64,000 nucleotides of DNA from Pseudorhodoferax sp. Leaf274 (GTDB taxonomy: Bacteria > Pseudomonadota > Gammaproteobacteria > Burkholderiales > Burkholderiaceae_C): NCBI RefSeq assembly GCF_001422445.1, contig NZ_LMNA01000012.1, positions 393,043 through 457,042 on the forward strand, read 5' to 3'. The notes beneath the pieces were generated by a model. That model saw nothing but the letters and a program-made list of their open reading frames with translations. It was not told where the DNA came from and did no database searches. A program made the translations under genes and the position numbers. Below, in pieces: positions 36,809-46,886 of this stretch (within the stretch, counting starts at the first letter, position 1; the number at the start of each line of letters is the position of its first letter).

Positions 36809-37876
36809 ATGAGCCGCATCCTCTCCCACGACCTGCCGCGCAGCCGCTGGCTGGCCCTCATCCTCGTCGCCCTCGTGCTGGGCCTGGCCTTCGCGCCCTT
36901 CCTCTTCCCGGGCGTCAAGGCGCTCAACGTCGCGGCCAAGGTGCTGGTGTTCGTGGTGCTGGTCGCCAGCTTCGACCTGCTGCTGGGCTACACCGGCATC
37001 GTGAGCTTCGCGCACACGATGTTCTTCGGCATCGGGGCCTATGGCGTGGCGATCGCGTCCTCGCGCATGGGGGCGGGCTGGGATGCGCTCGCGGTGGGCA
37101 TCGTCGCGGCGCTCGCGCTGTCCTTCGTACTCTCGCTGGCCATCGGCCTGTTCTCGCTGCGCGTGCGCGCCATCTTCTTCGCCATGATCACGCTGGCCGT
37201 GGCCTCGGCGTTCCAGACGCTGGCCTCGCAGCTCTCGTCCTTCACGGGCGGCGAGGACGGGCTGACCTTCAAGATGCCCGAACTCATCTCGCCGAGCTTC
37301 GAGTTCGCCGAAGAGCCTTTCCTGGGTGCATCGCTGGACGGGCGGCTGCTCTGCTACTACGGGCTGTTCGTGCTGGCCGTGGGCCTGGTGCTGGCGCTGC
37401 TGCGCATCGTCAACTCGCCCTTCGGCCGCGTGCTGCAGGCCATCCGCGAGAACGAGTTCCGCGCCGAGGCCATCGGCTACCGCGTGGTGGTCTACCGCAC
37501 CACGGCGGCGGTGCTGTCGGCCCTGTTCGCCACGCTGGCCGGCGCCATGCTGGCCATCTGGCTGCGCTACAACGGGCCGGACACCTCGCTGTCGTTCGAG
37601 ATCATGGTCGACATCCTGCTCATCGTGGTGATCGGCGGCATGGGCACCGTCTACGGCGCGGCCATCGGCGCCACGCTGTTCGTGGTGGCGCAGAGCTACC
37701 TGCAGGACCTTCTGCGCCTGGCGAACGAGGCCGTGGCCGGCGTGCCCTGGCTGGCGGCCGTGTTCACGCCGGACCGCTGGCTGCTCTGGCTGGGCCTGCT
37801 GTTCGTGCTCTCGGTCTACCACTTTCCGACCGGCATCGTCGGGCGCCTGCGGGCGCGCGCGTTGGCACGGCGCTGA
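36809..37876 (+). CDS. livM: Liv-type ABC transporter permease LivM
   Basis: 355 residues with about ten hydrophobic helices. The characteristic LivM motifs are SFDLLLGYTGIVSFAHTMFFGIGAYG and VIGGMGTVYGAAIGATLFV, with the coupling helix in RVLQAIRENEFRAEAIGYRVV. It completes the transporter with LivH. The ATG at 36809 has only a weak ribosome site (AAAAGG), which may matter given the structured leader before it. Confidence 0.92.
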   Translation: MSRILSHDLPRSRWLALILVALVLGLAFAPFLFPGVKALNVAAKVLVFVVLVASFDLLLGYTGIVSFAHTMFFGIGAYGVAIASSRMGAGWDALAVGIVAALALSFVLSLAIGLFSLRVRAIFFAMITLAVASAFQTLASQLSSFTGGEDGLTFKMPELISPSFEFAEEPFLGASLDGRLLCYYGLFVLAVGLVLALLRIVNSPFGRVLQAIRENEFRAEAIGYRVVVYRTTAAVLSALFATLAGAMLAIWLRYNGPDTSLSFEIMVDILLIVVIGGMGTVYGAAIGATLFVVAQSYLQDLLRLANEAVAGVPWLAAVFTPDRWLLWLGLLFVLSVYHFPTGIVGRLRARALARR

Positions 37877-37903
37877 TTTCTTTCAACGACGAGGAGACAG
37901 ACC

Positions 37904-40024
37904 ATGCGATGCGAGAACCCGCGGCCAACGCCGCTCTGTGCCCTTGCGCTGGCGGCGGCGGCCATGCTGGCGGGCTGCGGCGACGATGGCCCCAAGGCCA
38001 ACGCCAAGCCCGATTTCGTCGGCACGGTGACGATGCTGGAATACGACGGCAGCCGGGACGACCTGCTCACGGCGGGCCTGGGCAAGACGGGCCTGGCCGG
38101 TGCCGCGCCGGGCTATGCCAACGCTGCCGCGCCCACCGCGGCCGAGTTGCGCCGCAATGCCATCTACAACAACTACCGCGCGCTGCTGGACATGACCGCT
38201 GCCGGCGGCTACGGCGTGCTCTACGGCCCCAACGTGGCGCTGGACGGCACGGCCTCGCTGGGCGAGGGCAAGGTGGCCGGCGGCGAGTACATCGCCTTCA
38301 GCGACGACGGCAGCGGCCGGCGCAACGTGACCCTGATGGTGCAGGTGCCCAACAGCTTCGATGCCAAGCAAGCCTGCATCGTGACGGCCACCTCGTCGGG
38401 CTCGCGCGGCGTCTACGGTGCGATCTCGGCCGGCGAATGGGCGCTCAAGCGCGGCTGCGCCGTGGCCTACACCGACAAGGGCACGGGCGCAGCGCCGCAC
38501 GACCTGCAGAACGACACCGTGCCGCTGATCGACGGCACGCGCGCTGCCGCGTCCGCGGCGGGTACGGCGGCGGCCTTCCGCGCCGCGCTGACGGACAGCC
38601 AGCGCGCCGCCTACAACGCGGCCACGCCCAACCGTTTCGCGTTCAAGCATGCGCACTCGCAGCAGAACCCCGAGAAGGACTGGGGCCGCTCCACGCTGCA
38701 GGCCGTGCAGTTCGCGTTCTACGTGCTCAACGAGCGCCTGGGCGAGCGCGCGGCCGACGGCACGCGGCTGCAGACCTTCGTGCGCGGCAACACGCTGGTG
38801 ATCGCGTCCAGCATCTCCAACGGCGGCGGCGCGGCTTTGGCCGCGGCCGAGCTCGACGACGAGGGCTGGATCGACGCGGTGGCCGTGTCCGAGCCGGCCG
38901 TGGAACTGCCGGCCGACCCGGGCGTGAGCATCCGGCGCGGCGCCACGGCCGTGCCCGTCAGCGCAAGGACGCTGATCGATTTCACGACCTATGCGCACGT
39001 GTTCCAGACCTGCGCCGCGCTGGCGCCCAGTCTGGCCGGGGCGCCCTACCAGGCGGCCTACGCCGCGGCGTTCGCCACGGTGGCGCCGCCGCGCTGCGCT
39101 TCACTCAAGGCCAAGGGCCTGCTGACGGGCACTGGAACCACGGCCCAGGCCGAGGAGGCGCTGGCCAAGCTGCGCGCTTACGGCTGGGAGGCGGAGGCCC
39201 AGGTGCTGCATCCCTCGCTGGCGGCCTTCGAGGTGGCGCCGGCTGTGGCCGTGACCTTTGCGAACGGCCTGGCGCGTGCAGGTGTGCAGGAGCGGCTGTG
39301 TGGCTACGGCTACGGGGCCACGAGCGCGCTGGGCGTGCCCCAGGCGCTGGACGCCACGTCGCTGGCCGGCATGTTTGCCACCGGCAATGGCGTGCCGCCG
39401 GCCAGCAACGTGCAGTTGCTCAACGAGAACAATCCGGGCGGCGCGGCACGCGACCTGCTGTCGCGCTCGCCGTCCACGGGCGCCTTCGACATGAACCTGG
39501 ACGGCGCGCTGTGCCTGCGCGACCTGGTCGAGGGCAACGGCGCCTGGGCGCAGCGCCTGAAGACCGGCGTGGACGAAACCCGCCGCAACGGCAACCTGCG
39601 CGGCAAGCCCGCCGTGATCGTGCACGGCCGCGACGACGCGCTGCTGCCGGTCTCGCACACCTCGCGTCCCTATGCCGCGCTGAACAAGCGTGTCGAGGGT
39701 GCGAGCAGCAGGCTCAGCTACATCGAGGTGACCAACGCGCAGCACTTCGACAGCTTCATCGGCCTGCCGACCATCCTGCCCGGCTACGACAGCCGCTACA
39801 TCCCGCTGCACGTGTACCTGAACCACGCGCTGGACGCGGTGTGGGCGAACCTCAAGAGCGGCACGGCGCTGCCGCCGAGCCAGGTCGTGCGGACGGTGCC
39901 GCGCGGCGGCACGCCGGGCGCCGCGCCGGCCATCACGGCGGCCAACGTGCCCGCCATCGCCGCCGCACCCGCCGCAGCCAACCGCATCGACTACGCCGCC
40001 GGCGTGCTGACCATCCCCGACTGA
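37904..40024 (+). CDS. D-(-)-3-hydroxybutyrate oligomer hydrolase
   Basis: 706 residues. A lipobox, MLAGCG, ends the signal peptide, so the enzyme should be lipid-anchored and extracytoplasmic. The sequence matches the 3HB-oligomer hydrolase family throughout: VTATSSGSRGVYGAISAGEWAL (possible serine region), NTLVIASSISNGGGAALAA (GxSxxGG-like nucleophile elbow), GKPAVIVHGRDDALLPV and a late His in TNAQHFDSF. Family members hydrolyse dimers and oligomers of 3-hydroxybutyrate released from PHB. It follows livM by 27 bases, probably in the same operon. Confidence 0.85.
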   Translation: MRCENPRPTPLCALALAAAAMLAGCGDDGPKANAKPDFVGTVTMLEYDGSRDDLLTAGLGKTGLAGAAPGYANAAAPTAAELRRNAIYNNYRALLDMTAAGGYGVLYGPNVALDGTASLGEGKVAGGEYIAFSDDGSGRRNVTLMVQVPNSFDAKQACIVTATSSGSRGVYGAISAGEWALKRGCAVAYTDKGTGAAPHDLQNDTVPLIDGTRAAASAAGTAAAFRAALTDSQRAAYNAATPNRFAFKHAHSQQNPEKDWGRSTLQAVQFAFYVLNERLGERAADGTRLQTFVRGNTLVIASSISNGGGAALAAAELDDEGWIDAVAVSEPAVELPADPGVSIRRGATAVPVSARTLIDFTTYAHVFQTCAALAPSLAGAPYQAAYAAAFATVAPPRCASLKAKGLLTGTGTTAQAEEALAKLRAYGWEAEAQVLHPSLAAFEVAPAVAVTFANGLARAGVQERLCGYGYGATSALGVPQALDATSLAGMFATGNGVPPASNVQLLNENNPGGAARDLLSRSPSTGAFDMNLDGALCLRDLVEGNGAWAQRLKTGVDETRRNGNLRGKPAVIVHGRDDALLPVSHTSRPYAALNKRVEGASSRLSYIEVTNAQHFDSFIGLPTILPGYDSRYIPLHVYLNHALDAVWANLKSGTALPPSQVVRTVPRGGTPGAAPAITAANVPAIAAAPAAANRIDYAAGVLTIPD

Positions 40025-40032
40025 GTTTGTCC

Positions 40033-40908
40033 ATGACCCCCAGCTCGCACTACGTGGTCTGCGCCGGCCGCGAGATCCACTACACCGCCTGGGGCGCGCC
40101 CGACGCGCCGGCGGTGATCGCCTGGCACGGCCTGGCGCGCACCGGCCGCGACATGGACGAGCTGGCCGCGCACCTGGCCGACCGCTACCGCGTGGTCTGC
40201 CCCGACACCATCGGGCGCGGACTGAGCCAGTGGAGCCCGGTGCCGCGCGAGGAGTACTGCATCGCCTTCTACGCGCGGCTGGCCGAGGCGCTGCTCGACG
40301 CGCTGGGCATCGCGCGCGCGCACTGGGTCGGCACCTCGATGGGCGGCGCCATCGGCATGGCCTGCGCGGGCGGGCTCGTCGTGCCGGGCATGCGCGCGCG
40401 CGTGCAGAGCCTGGTGCTCAACGACAACGCGCCGCAACTGGCCGATGCGGCCATCGCGCGCATCCGCGCCTATGCCGGCCAGCCGCCCGCGTTCGCGACG
40501 GTGACCGAACTCGAAGCCTTCTTCCGCCAGGCCTACGCGCCCTACGGCTGGCTCGGCGATGCGCAGTGGCGCCGGCTGACCGAGACGTCCACGCGGCGCC
40601 TGCCCGACGGCCGCGTGACGCCGCACTACGACCCGGCCATGGTCGGCCAGTTCGTCGACCACCCCGACGACTACCTGCTGTGGGACGCCTACGACGCCAT
40701 CCAGGCGCCAGTGCTGTGCCTGCGCGGGGCGCAGTCCGACCTGGTGCTGCCGGAGACGGTGGCGGCCATGCGCGGCCGCGGCCCCGGTGCAGCGGGACGC
40801 TTGCAGGTGATCGAGGTGCCCGGCTGCGGGCATGCGCCGGCGCTCAACGTGCCGTCGCAGCTGGCGCCGGTGCGCGCTTTCATCGACGCGGCGCAGGCTG
40901 CAGGCTGA
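40033..40908 (+). CDS. alpha/beta-hydrolase
   Basis: 291 residues from the ATG at 40033. The oxyanion region is AWHGLARTGRDMD, the nucleophile elbow is WVGTSMGGAIG (Ser), the acid is in CLRGAQSDLVLP and the His in GCGHAPAL, so the catalytic triad is complete. There is no signal peptide, so it is cytoplasmic. It follows the 3HB-oligomer hydrolase by nine bases. A role in the same ester-degrading pathway is plausible but unproven. Confidence 0.85.
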   Translation: MTPSSHYVVCAGREIHYTAWGAPDAPAVIAWHGLARTGRDMDELAAHLADRYRVVCPDTIGRGLSQWSPVPREEYCIAFYARLAEALLDALGIARAHWVGTSMGGAIGMACAGGLVVPGMRARVQSLVLNDNAPQLADAAIARIRAYAGQPPAFATVTELEAFFRQAYAPYGWLGDAQWRRLTETSTRRLPDGRVTPHYDPAMVGQFVDHPDDYLLWDAYDAIQAPVLCLRGAQSDLVLPETVAAMRGRGPGAAGRLQVIEVPGCGHAPALNVPSQLAPVRAFIDAAQAAG

Positions 40909-41022
40909 GCCGCGGCGCACGCTTCGGGGCGTGGCAGGGCGGGGCGGGGCGTGCCCCTGCGGCGGCGCTGGCGGCGTGGCAGATCGCCATGCCGTGTCAG
41001 CCAATGCCGCAGCTTTGTTGCG

Positions 41023-41063
41023 ACCGGGGAAACGGTCCGTTCTCCCGCGCCCGGTTTTTCTTT
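41023..41063 (+). terminator. terminator of the liv–hydrolase operon
   Basis: ACCGGG pairs with CCCGGT, with a nested AACGG–CCGTT stem inside, and a T-rich run (TTTTTCTTTT) follows at 41054. It lies about 115 bases after the hydrolase stop and looks like an intrinsic terminator. Confidence 0.55.
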
Positions 41064-41192
41064 TCGACTGCGACTTCCACAATCGAGCCATCGATGAGAC
41101 GCACACAGAACGACTCATCGAGACGGGGCAGACATGGTGTCCACCCCGCCGAATGAGAAGTTGCTTCCCCATCGCCTCGAAAGGAATCCATC

Positions 41193-41504
41193 ATGAACAA
41201 GTTCTTCGCTTCCGCACTGATCGCCGCCGCCGGCTTCGCCGCAGCTCCCAGCTTTGCAGCCGACTTCGTTGGCGGTGAAGTCGGCTACGTGCCGCAGGTC
41301 TCCACCACCGTGAGCGGCCTGAGCCGTGAAGCCGTGCGCGCCGAAGTGCTGCAGGCCGAGCGCAACGGCACGATGCCTGAACTGGGCGAGGGTGCCGACG
41401 TTGGCGCCGTGTCCACCGCCAAAAGCACGCTGAGCCGCGACGCTGTGCGCGCCCAGGCCGTCTACGCCGTGCAGCATGGCCAGCAAGTGGGCGGCGAAGT
41501 CTGA
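41193..41504 (+). CDS. DUF4148-type small periplasmic protein
   Basis: 103 residues. The signal peptide (MNKFFASALIAAAGFAAAPSFA) is cleaved after ASFA-type residues. The mature part carries two copies of the motif LSREAVRAEVLQAERNG / LSRDAVRAQAVYAVQHG, which is the DUF4148 pattern common in Burkholderiales. Its role is unknown. A good AAGGAA ribosome site precedes the start. An intrinsic terminator follows at 41528. Confidence 0.85.
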   Translation: MNKFFASALIAAAGFAAAPSFAADFVGGEVGYVPQVSTTVSGLSREAVRAEVLQAERNGTMPELGEGADVGAVSTAKSTLSRDAVRAQAVYAVQHGQQVGGEV

Positions 41505-41527
41505 TCGGTCAGCACGCCCTTTGACGA

Positions 41528-41546
41528 GCCGCCTGCGGGCGGCTTT
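41528..41546 (+). terminator. terminator after the DUF4148 gene
   Basis: GCCGCC–TGCG–GGCGGC followed by TTT and, slightly later, GTCGTTT. It sits 23 bases after the stop. Confidence 0.65.
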
Positions 41547-41695
41547 GTCGTTTCTGGAGGGTTGTGCTTGCCGTTGGCTTCCACGGCCAGCAGCGCTTTT
41601 CCTACGCTGCGGCGCGCCCTTCGATCACCCACCGGGCTGGGCGTCGGCGTAGCTTGGAGGTCGAGCATGTTGCTCGGCAATCCAAGGAGACGTAG

Positions 41696-41935
41696 ATGGC
41701 GAATCAACCCAACCAGACCACCGGCGGCACCAACCAGGACAAGTCTGCACAGCAGACACAGGCCCAACCGAACCAGGGCGGTCAACAAGGCCAGGGCGGC
41801 AAGCCCCAGGACCAGCAGCAACAGGCTGGCGGGAACAAGGCAGGCCAGCAGGATCAGCAGGGTCAGAAGGGGCACCCACCCGGCGCCACCCAGGGCGACA
41901 ACCCGAACAAGCAGACGGGCGGCAAGTCGCAATAA
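41696..41935 (+). CDS. 79-residue Gln/Gly/Asn-rich disordered protein
   Basis: Start ATG at 41696 with a strong AAGGAGA ribosome site. The composition is extreme: repeated QQ, QG and NQ words, no cysteine, almost no hydrophobic residue after the start, and a basic tail (NKQTGGKSQ). There is no signal peptide. This resembles small hydrophilic stress proteins, but no family is recognised. The codons are GC-rich and frame-consistent and the RBS is excellent, so the gene is probably real. Confidence 0.65.
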   Translation: MANQPNQTTGGTNQDKSAQQTQAQPNQGGQQGQGGKPQDQQQQAGGNKAGQQDQQGQKGHPPGATQGDNPNKQTGGKSQ

Positions 41936-42090
41936 CGCGTTCCAGTGACCGGGCCATCGCCTACGGGCGGTGCGCCGGTCGAGCGGCGATGTTCTCGAGC
42001 GCCGCAGCCCGGCCGTTGCGGCGGGGGCATGGACCGAGCCTACGGACGCTGGAAACGCCCCAGGGCGTTTGACCAGCTCGGCGGATCAGA

Positions 42091-42516
42091 TCACTTGGCG
42101 GGCGCGGACGGCTTCATTTCGCCCACGCCACCCTTCTTGTCGGCCTTCTCGCCATTGGCTTCCGCAGACGGCGTAGGAGCAGCCTTGCGCTCTGCCGCCG
42201 TGCCGCGTCCTGCGGCATCGGTAGAACCGGTTGAAGGTTTGCGCTCAGCCGGCATGCGCGCCTTCTCGCCCATCGACTCGGTCGTCGGCGCGGGTGCCTT
42301 GCCGCTCGGGGCTGGGCCGCTCTTGGGGGCCATGCCGGGCGCATCGGTGCCGGCCATGCCGGCCTTGGGGCCTGCCGGTGCCGTGCCCTTTTCTCCGTTG
42401 GCCTGCGCCGAAGGGGTCGGCGCGCTCTTGGAGCCTCCCGTGTCGCTCTGTGCGAACGCCTGCATGCTTGCCGCCTGGGCCAGAACCAAGCCCGTTGCCA
42501 AAATCAGCTTCTTCAT
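42091..42516 (-). CDS. small exported low-complexity protein with internal repeat
   Basis: 141 residues from the ATG at 42516, preceded by AAGGAAG. A signal peptide ends near ASMQAFAQ. The mature part is Ala/Pro/Lys/Gly-rich and disordered. The segment APTPSAQANGEK near the start recurs as APTPSAEANGEK near the end. No domain is recognised. It converges with the disordered-protein gene at 41696. A periplasmic stress or spacer protein is possible; this is a guess. Confidence 0.65.
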   Translation of the reverse strand: MKKLILATGLVLAQAASMQAFAQSDTGGSKSAPTPSAQANGEKGTAPAGPKAGMAGTDAPGMAPKSGPAPSGKAPAPTTESMGEKARMPAERKPSTGSTDAAGRGTAAERKAAPTPSAEANGEKADKKGGVGEMKPSAPAK

Positions 42517-42933
42517 TTCGCTTCCTTTTTGATGTGATCCGCTGCACCGAACGTGGCGCCGTTGGGAACCCCACCAGCCTAAGAAGCCGTGCGGTGCGGG
42601 GCAGTAGGACGGGAGGCAGTCGGTACGCAAGCCACACGTGCGCTTGGACCTTGCTCGGCAACGTCGATGTCGGCAACTGCGGCCCATCCGCCCGACGCGG
42701 GCGGCCATGAAACGCCGTCCTTGAGCTGCCTGGCCGTTGGTGTCTTCCGACTTGTGCCTGTCACACGTGGGCAACCCTGTGGACAACCGATAGGGCAACT
42801 GCGGGGATCGTTGACTGGCGCGGCCTGCACCGCGGTGCCCGAAAAACAGGCGATTCGGACTGCCGGTGGGCGCAGGTGGCCGATGTGGCCCCGAGCAAGT
42901 GGCTACACCTGCCATCGGTGGCGCAGAAAGCAC
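42517..42933. other. non-coding stretch
   Basis: 417 bases between the small exported protein and the tRNA-Thr terminator. It presumably holds the promoter of the gene at 42516. I see no convincing gene, repeat or RNA here. Confidence 0.5.
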
Positions 42934-42966
42934 AAAGGGCTAGGTCCTTGTGAGACCTAACCCTTT
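42934..42966 (-). terminator. terminator after tRNA-Thr
   Basis: AAAGGG-C-TAGGTC pairs with GACCTA-A-CCCTTT around loop CTTGTGA (12 pairs, one mismatch). It lies seven bases beyond the tRNA 3' end. It would work on either strand. Confidence 0.7.
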
Positions 42967-42973
42967 GATTTTC

Positions 42974-43049
42974 TGGTGCCGGAGAAAGGAATCGAACCCT
43001 CGACCTTCTCATTACGAATGAGCTGCTCTACCGACTGAGCTACACCGGC
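42974..43049 (-). tRNA. tRNA-Thr (CGT)
   Basis: A 76-base cloverleaf with encoded CCA. The anticodon loop TTCGTAA gives anticodon CGT. The D arm GCTC/GAGC and T arm with GGTTCGATTCC are standard. The acceptor stem GCCGGTG/CTCCGGC has one T·T mismatch. It lies 20 bases downstream of fbp but has its own -10 element. Confidence 0.95.
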
Positions 43050-43059
43050 GTAGCCCGCG

Positions 43060-43065
43060 ATTATA
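43060..43065 (-). promoter_or_regulatory. -10 element of tRNA-Thr
   Basis: A consensus TATAAT on the minus strand, 11 bases before the mature 5' end. The -35 would fall in the last codons of fbp and matches poorly. Confidence 0.55.
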
Positions 43066-43068
43066 GCG

Positions 43069-44076
43069 TCATTTTTCGGCGTGGTAGCCGGTCACGCGCT
43101 CGACTTCGTTCTTCGAACCCAGGATCACGCTCACGCGCTGGTGCAGCTTGGTCGGCTCGATGTCGAGGATGCGCTCCTTGCCGTTGGTCGCGGCGCCGCC
43201 GGCCTGCTCGACCAGCCAGCTCATGGGGTTGGCCTCGTACATCAGGCGCAGCTTGCCCGGCTTCTCGGGCTCGCGCTTGTCCCAGGGGTACATGAAGACG
43301 CCGCCGCGCATCAGGATGCGGTGCACGTCGGCCACCATGCTGGCGATCCAGCGCATGTTGAAGTCCTTGCCGCGCGGGCCATCCTTGCCGGCCAGGCATT
43401 CGTCGATGTAGCGCTTCACGGGAGCGTCCCAGTGGCGCATGTTGCTCATGTTGATCGCGAACTCCTTGGTGTCCTCCGGGACGCGCAGGTTCTCCTGCGT
43501 CAGCACGAAGGATCCTTGCTCGCGGTCCAGCGTGAACATGGCCACGCCATCGCCCACCGTCAGCACCAGCGTGGTCTGTGGGCCATAGATGCAGTAGCCG
43601 GCCGCGACCTGCTTGGCGCCGGCTTGCAGGAAGTCGGCTTCCTGCACGCCGGGATGGTCGTCGGGCTTCTTGAGCACGCTGAAGATGGTGCCGATGCTGA
43701 CGTTCACGTCGATGTTGGACGAGCCGTCCAGGGGATCGAACAGCAGCAGGTATTCGCCCTGCGGGTAGCGGTTGGGCACCACGTAGATGCCTTCCATCTC
43801 CTCGGAGGCCATGGCGGCCAGGTGGCCGCCCCATTCGTTGGCCTCGATCAGCACCTCGTTGGCGATGATGTCGAGCTTCTTCTGCACCTCGCCCTGCACG
43901 TTCTGCGTCTCGGCAGCGCCCATCACGTCGCCGAGCTCGCCCTTGTTGACGGCGAAGCTGATGCGCTTGCAGGCGCGGGCGACCACTTCCAGCAGCAGGC
44001 GCAGCTGGGCCGGGATCAGGCCGTCGACGCGCTGCTGCTCGACCAGGTAGCGGGTCAGTGAGACTTTCTGGGTCAT
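43069..44076 (-). CDS. fbp: class I fructose-1,6-bisphosphatase
   Basis: 335 residues from the ATG at 44076. The active-site signature [24 protein letters not shown] is complete, with ASEEMEG upstream and the substrate-binding [20 protein letters not shown]. It dephosphorylates fructose-1,6-bisphosphate in gluconeogenesis, in the cytoplasm, with Mg2+. The gene stands after pepN on the same strand, with a 119-base gap that holds a GC-rich hairpin (44141–44159). Confidence 0.97.
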   Translation of the reverse strand: MTQKVSLTRYLVEQQRVDGLIPAQLRLLLEVVARACKRISFAVNKGELGDVMGAAETQNVQGEVQKKLDIIANEVLIEANEWGGHLAAMASEEMEGIYVVPNRYPQGEYLLLFDPLDGSSNIDVNVSIGTIFSVLKKPDDHPGVQEADFLQAGAKQVAAGYCIYGPQTTLVLTVGDGVAMFTLDREQGSFVLTQENLRVPEDTKEFAINMSNMRHWDAPVKRYIDECLAGKDGPRGKDFNMRWIASMVADVHRILMRGGVFMYPWDKREPEKPGKLRLMYEANPMSWLVEQAGGAATNGKERILDIEPTKLHQRVSVILGSKNEVERVTGYHAEK

Positions 44077-44195
44077 GGGATTCCTTTGAAGTGGGTGATG
44101 AGATGCGGCCGGGCGCCGGGCCGCCCCAAGCCGGCCGCGCCTCCACCTCGGGGGTGGAGTTGCACGACCGAAGGGAGTGAAAAGCCGGAGGCCAT

Positions 44196-46886
44196 CTAGT
44201 CCAGTGCGCGGGTCACGACCTCGCGCACGTCGTTGGACAGGTCGGCCTTGGCGGCCACGCGGGCCAGCGCTTCGCGGGCGGCCGTGCGGTAGGGCTCGGC
44301 GAGCTTCTTCCAGCGGTCCAGCGCGCGCGCCAGGCGGGCGGCGACCTGCGGATTGATGCCGTCGAGCTCGATCACGCGGTCGGCCCAGAACACGTAGCCG
44401 GCCGCGTCCGTGCGGTGGAAGCCGCCCGGGTTGGCATTGCAGTAGCTGAAGATCACGCTGCGCGCGCGGTTGGGGTTGCGCAGGTTGAAGTCGGCATGCT
44501 TCATGAGCTGCTTGACGGCCGGCAGCACGTTGCCGTTGCGGTCGGGGCTCCCGGCCTGCAGCGCGAACCATTTGTCCAGCACCAGGGCCTCGTCCTTGAA
44601 CAGCGCGTGGAAGCGCTCCAGGGCCGGCGTGGCGAGCGCGTGGGCGCTGGCCACCAGGGCCGACAGCGCGTTGAAGCGGTCGGTCATGTTGCCGGCGTCC
44701 TTGAAGCGCTGGTAGGCCTTGCCTGGCCAGACCGTGTCGCCACTGGACCGCGCGGCCAGGCACAGCTGGGCCAGCGCCAGGCCGGCCAGCGCGCGCCGGC
44801 CCGATGAGCGCGGGTCGGGCTGGTAGGCGCCGTTGTCGCGGTGTTCCTCGTAGGCCCACTGCCAGTCGTCGAACAAGGCCGTGGCCAGCTGCGCGCGCAT
44901 GGCTTCGCGCACGGCGTGGATGCGTTGCGGGTCGACCACGTCCAGCTGTTCGGCCAGGTAGGTCTCGGACGGCAGCGTCAGCACCAGCTCCTTGAAGGCC
45001 GCGTCCAGCGTGGGGTGGCGCAGCACCTCGCGCATGGCGTCGAGGAAGGCGGCGTCCAGCACCGGCTGGGCGGCGGCGGAGCCGTCGTCCGCGATGGCCT
45101 TCAGCGCACGGCGCAAGGCCAGACGCTGGCCGGCTTCCCAGCGGTTGAACGGATCGCTGTCGTGCGCGAGCAGGGCCAGCAGTTGGGCGTCGGTGTAGTC
45201 GATGTCCAGGATCACGGGGGCCGAGAAGCCGCGCAGCAGCGAAGGCACGGGCTCGGCGGACAAGCCGTCGAACACGATCTCGTGCTGCGCCTCGGTCATC
45301 ACGAACAGTGCGGGCTGCTGCGTGGACAGCTCCTGGCCGTCGGCACCCAGCAGGCCCAGCGCGACCGGGACCACGAAGGGCTCCTTGAGTGCCTGGCCCG
45401 GCGTGGGCGCGCAGCTCTGCGCGAGCGTGAGCGTGTAGCGGCCCGCGGCGGCGTCGTACCGGCCCTTGGCCTGCACGCGTGGCGTGCCGGCCTGGCTGTA
45501 CCAGCGCTTGAACTGCGGCAGCAGGCGTGCGAGTTCGGAGCCGGGATTGGCATCGGCAATGGCCTGGGCGAAGTCGTCGCAGGTCACGGCCTGGCCGTCG
45601 TGGCGTTCGAAGTACAGCTTCATGCCGGCGGCAAAACCGTCGCGTCCCACCAGGGTCTGCATCATGCGCACGACCTCGGCGCCCTTTTCGTAGACCGTGA
45701 CGGTGTAGAAGTTGTTGATCTCCACGTAGCTGTCCGGCCGCACCGGATGCGCCATCGGGCCGGCATCCTCGGGGAACTGGGCGGTGCGCAGCACGCGCAC
45801 GTCCTCGATGCGCTTGACGGCGCGGGCCGAGGGCTCGGCGCACAGGTCCTGGCTGAACTCCTGGTCGCGGAACACCGTCAGGCCTTCCTTGAGCGACAGC
45901 TGGAACCAGTCGCGGCAGGTCACGCGGTTGCCGGTCCAGTTGTGGAAGTACTCGTGGCCCACCACCGATTCGATGTTGGCGAAGTCCACGTCGGTCGCCG
46001 TGGCCTGGCTGGCCAGCACGTACTTGGTGTTGAAGATGTTGAGGCCCTTGTTCTCCATGGCCCCCATGTTGAAGTCGCTGGTCGCCACGATCATGAAGCG
46101 TTCCAGGTCCAGCGGCAGGCTGAAGCGGGCCTCGTCCCAGGCCACCGAGGCCATCAGCGACTGCATGGCGTGCTCGGTCTTGTCCAGGTCGCCGGGGCGC
46201 ACGTAGACCTGCAGCAAATGGTCGCCGCCCAGGCGCGAGCGGATGCGCTGCTCGCGCGCCACGAGCTTGCCGGCCACCAGCGCGAACAGGTAGCTGGGCT
46301 TCTTGTGCGGATCGACCCACTTGGCGAAGTGGCGGTTCTCGTTGCCGGTGCCTTCGAGCGGGCCGTGCTCGACCAGGTTGCCGTTGGACAGCAGCACCGG
46401 GTAGAGCGTCTTGTCGGCACGCAGGGTCACCGTGTAGCTGGCCATCACGTCGGGACGGTCCAGGAAGTAGGTGATGCGGCGAAAGCCCTCGGCCTCGCAC
46501 TGCGTGAAGAACGAGCCGTTGCTGACGTACAGGCCCATCAGCTTGGTGTTCTTGGCCGGCGCGCAGGTGGTGAAGATCTCCAGCGCGAAGGCGCCTTCCT
46601 CGGCCGCCGGCAGGTTCTCCAGCACCAGCTGGCCGCCCTCGATGCGGAACGAGGTCCCCTGGCCGTTGACCAGCACGCGGGCAAGGTTCAGCTCTTCCCC
46701 GTCCAGCCGCAGCGCCTGGGCCGGCACCTCGGGGTTGCGGCGCAGCACCATCTTGTTGAGCACCCGGGTCTTGGCCGGGTCCAGGTCGAAGCAGAGGTCG
46801 ACCGTGTCGATCCAGAACGCCGGTGCCTGGTAGTCCCCGCGGCGGATCGCCACGGGCTGGCTCTGCGCATCACGCAATTGCAACAT
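44196..46886 (-). CDS. pepN: aminopeptidase N
   Basis: 896 residues, the normal size of gammaproteobacterial-type PepN. The exopeptidase motif GAMEN lies near 270. The zinc site [25 protein letters not shown], with HExxH and the downstream Glu, lies near 310. It removes N-terminal residues from peptides in the cytoplasm. Its start overlaps the end of the HAD phosphatase gene by 17 bases, so the two are coupled. Confidence 0.97.
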   Translation of the reverse strand: MLQLRDAQSQPVAIRRGDYQAPAFWIDTVDLCFDLDPAKTRVLNKMVLRRNPEVPAQALRLDGEELNLARVLVNGQGTSFRIEGGQLVLENLPAAEEGAFALEIFTTCAPAKNTKLMGLYVSNGSFFTQCEAEGFRRITYFLDRPDVMASYTVTLRADKTLYPVLLSNGNLVEHGPLEGTGNENRHFAKWVDPHKKPSYLFALVAGKLVAREQRIRSRLGGDHLLQVYVRPGDLDKTEHAMQSLMASVAWDEARFSLPLDLERFMIVATSDFNMGAMENKGLNIFNTKYVLASQATATDVDFANIESVVGHEYFHNWTGNRVTCRDWFQLSLKEGLTVFRDQEFSQDLCAEPSARAVKRIEDVRVLRTAQFPEDAGPMAHPVRPDSYVEINNFYTVTVYEKGAEVVRMMQTLVGRDGFAAGMKLYFERHDGQAVTCDDFAQAIADANPGSELARLLPQFKRWYSQAGTPRVQAKGRYDAAAGRYTLTLAQSCAPTPGQALKEPFVVPVALGLLGADGQELSTQQPALFVMTEAQHEIVFDGLSAEPVPSLLRGFSAPVILDIDYTDAQLLALLAHDSDPFNRWEAGQRLALRRALKAIADDGSAAAQPVLDAAFLDAMREVLRHPTLDAAFKELVLTLPSETYLAEQLDVVDPQRIHAVREAMRAQLATALFDDWQWAYEEHRDNGAYQPDPRSSGRRALAGLALAQLCLAARSSGDTVWPGKAYQRFKDAGNMTDRFNALSALVASAHALATPALERFHALFKDEALVLDKWFALQAGSPDRNGNVLPAVKQLMKHADFNLRNPNRARSVIFSYCNANPGGFHRTDAAGYVFWADRVIELDGINPQVAARLARALDRWKKLAEPYRTAAREALARVAAKADLSNDVREVVTRALD

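Noticed and set aside
36511..40032. A 1465-codon frame running through livM and the oligomer hydrolase into the alpha/beta-hydrolase
   Set aside because: Only the part from 40033 has a domain. The rest is the wrong frame of livM and the hydrolase, both of which have clear motifs and their own starts.
44077..44195. Dispersed repeat between fbp and pepN (GC-rich segment with the CTCCAC/GTGGAG hairpin)
   Set aside because: It looks like a repetitive intergenic sequence, but only one copy is in this window, so it cannot be supported here.
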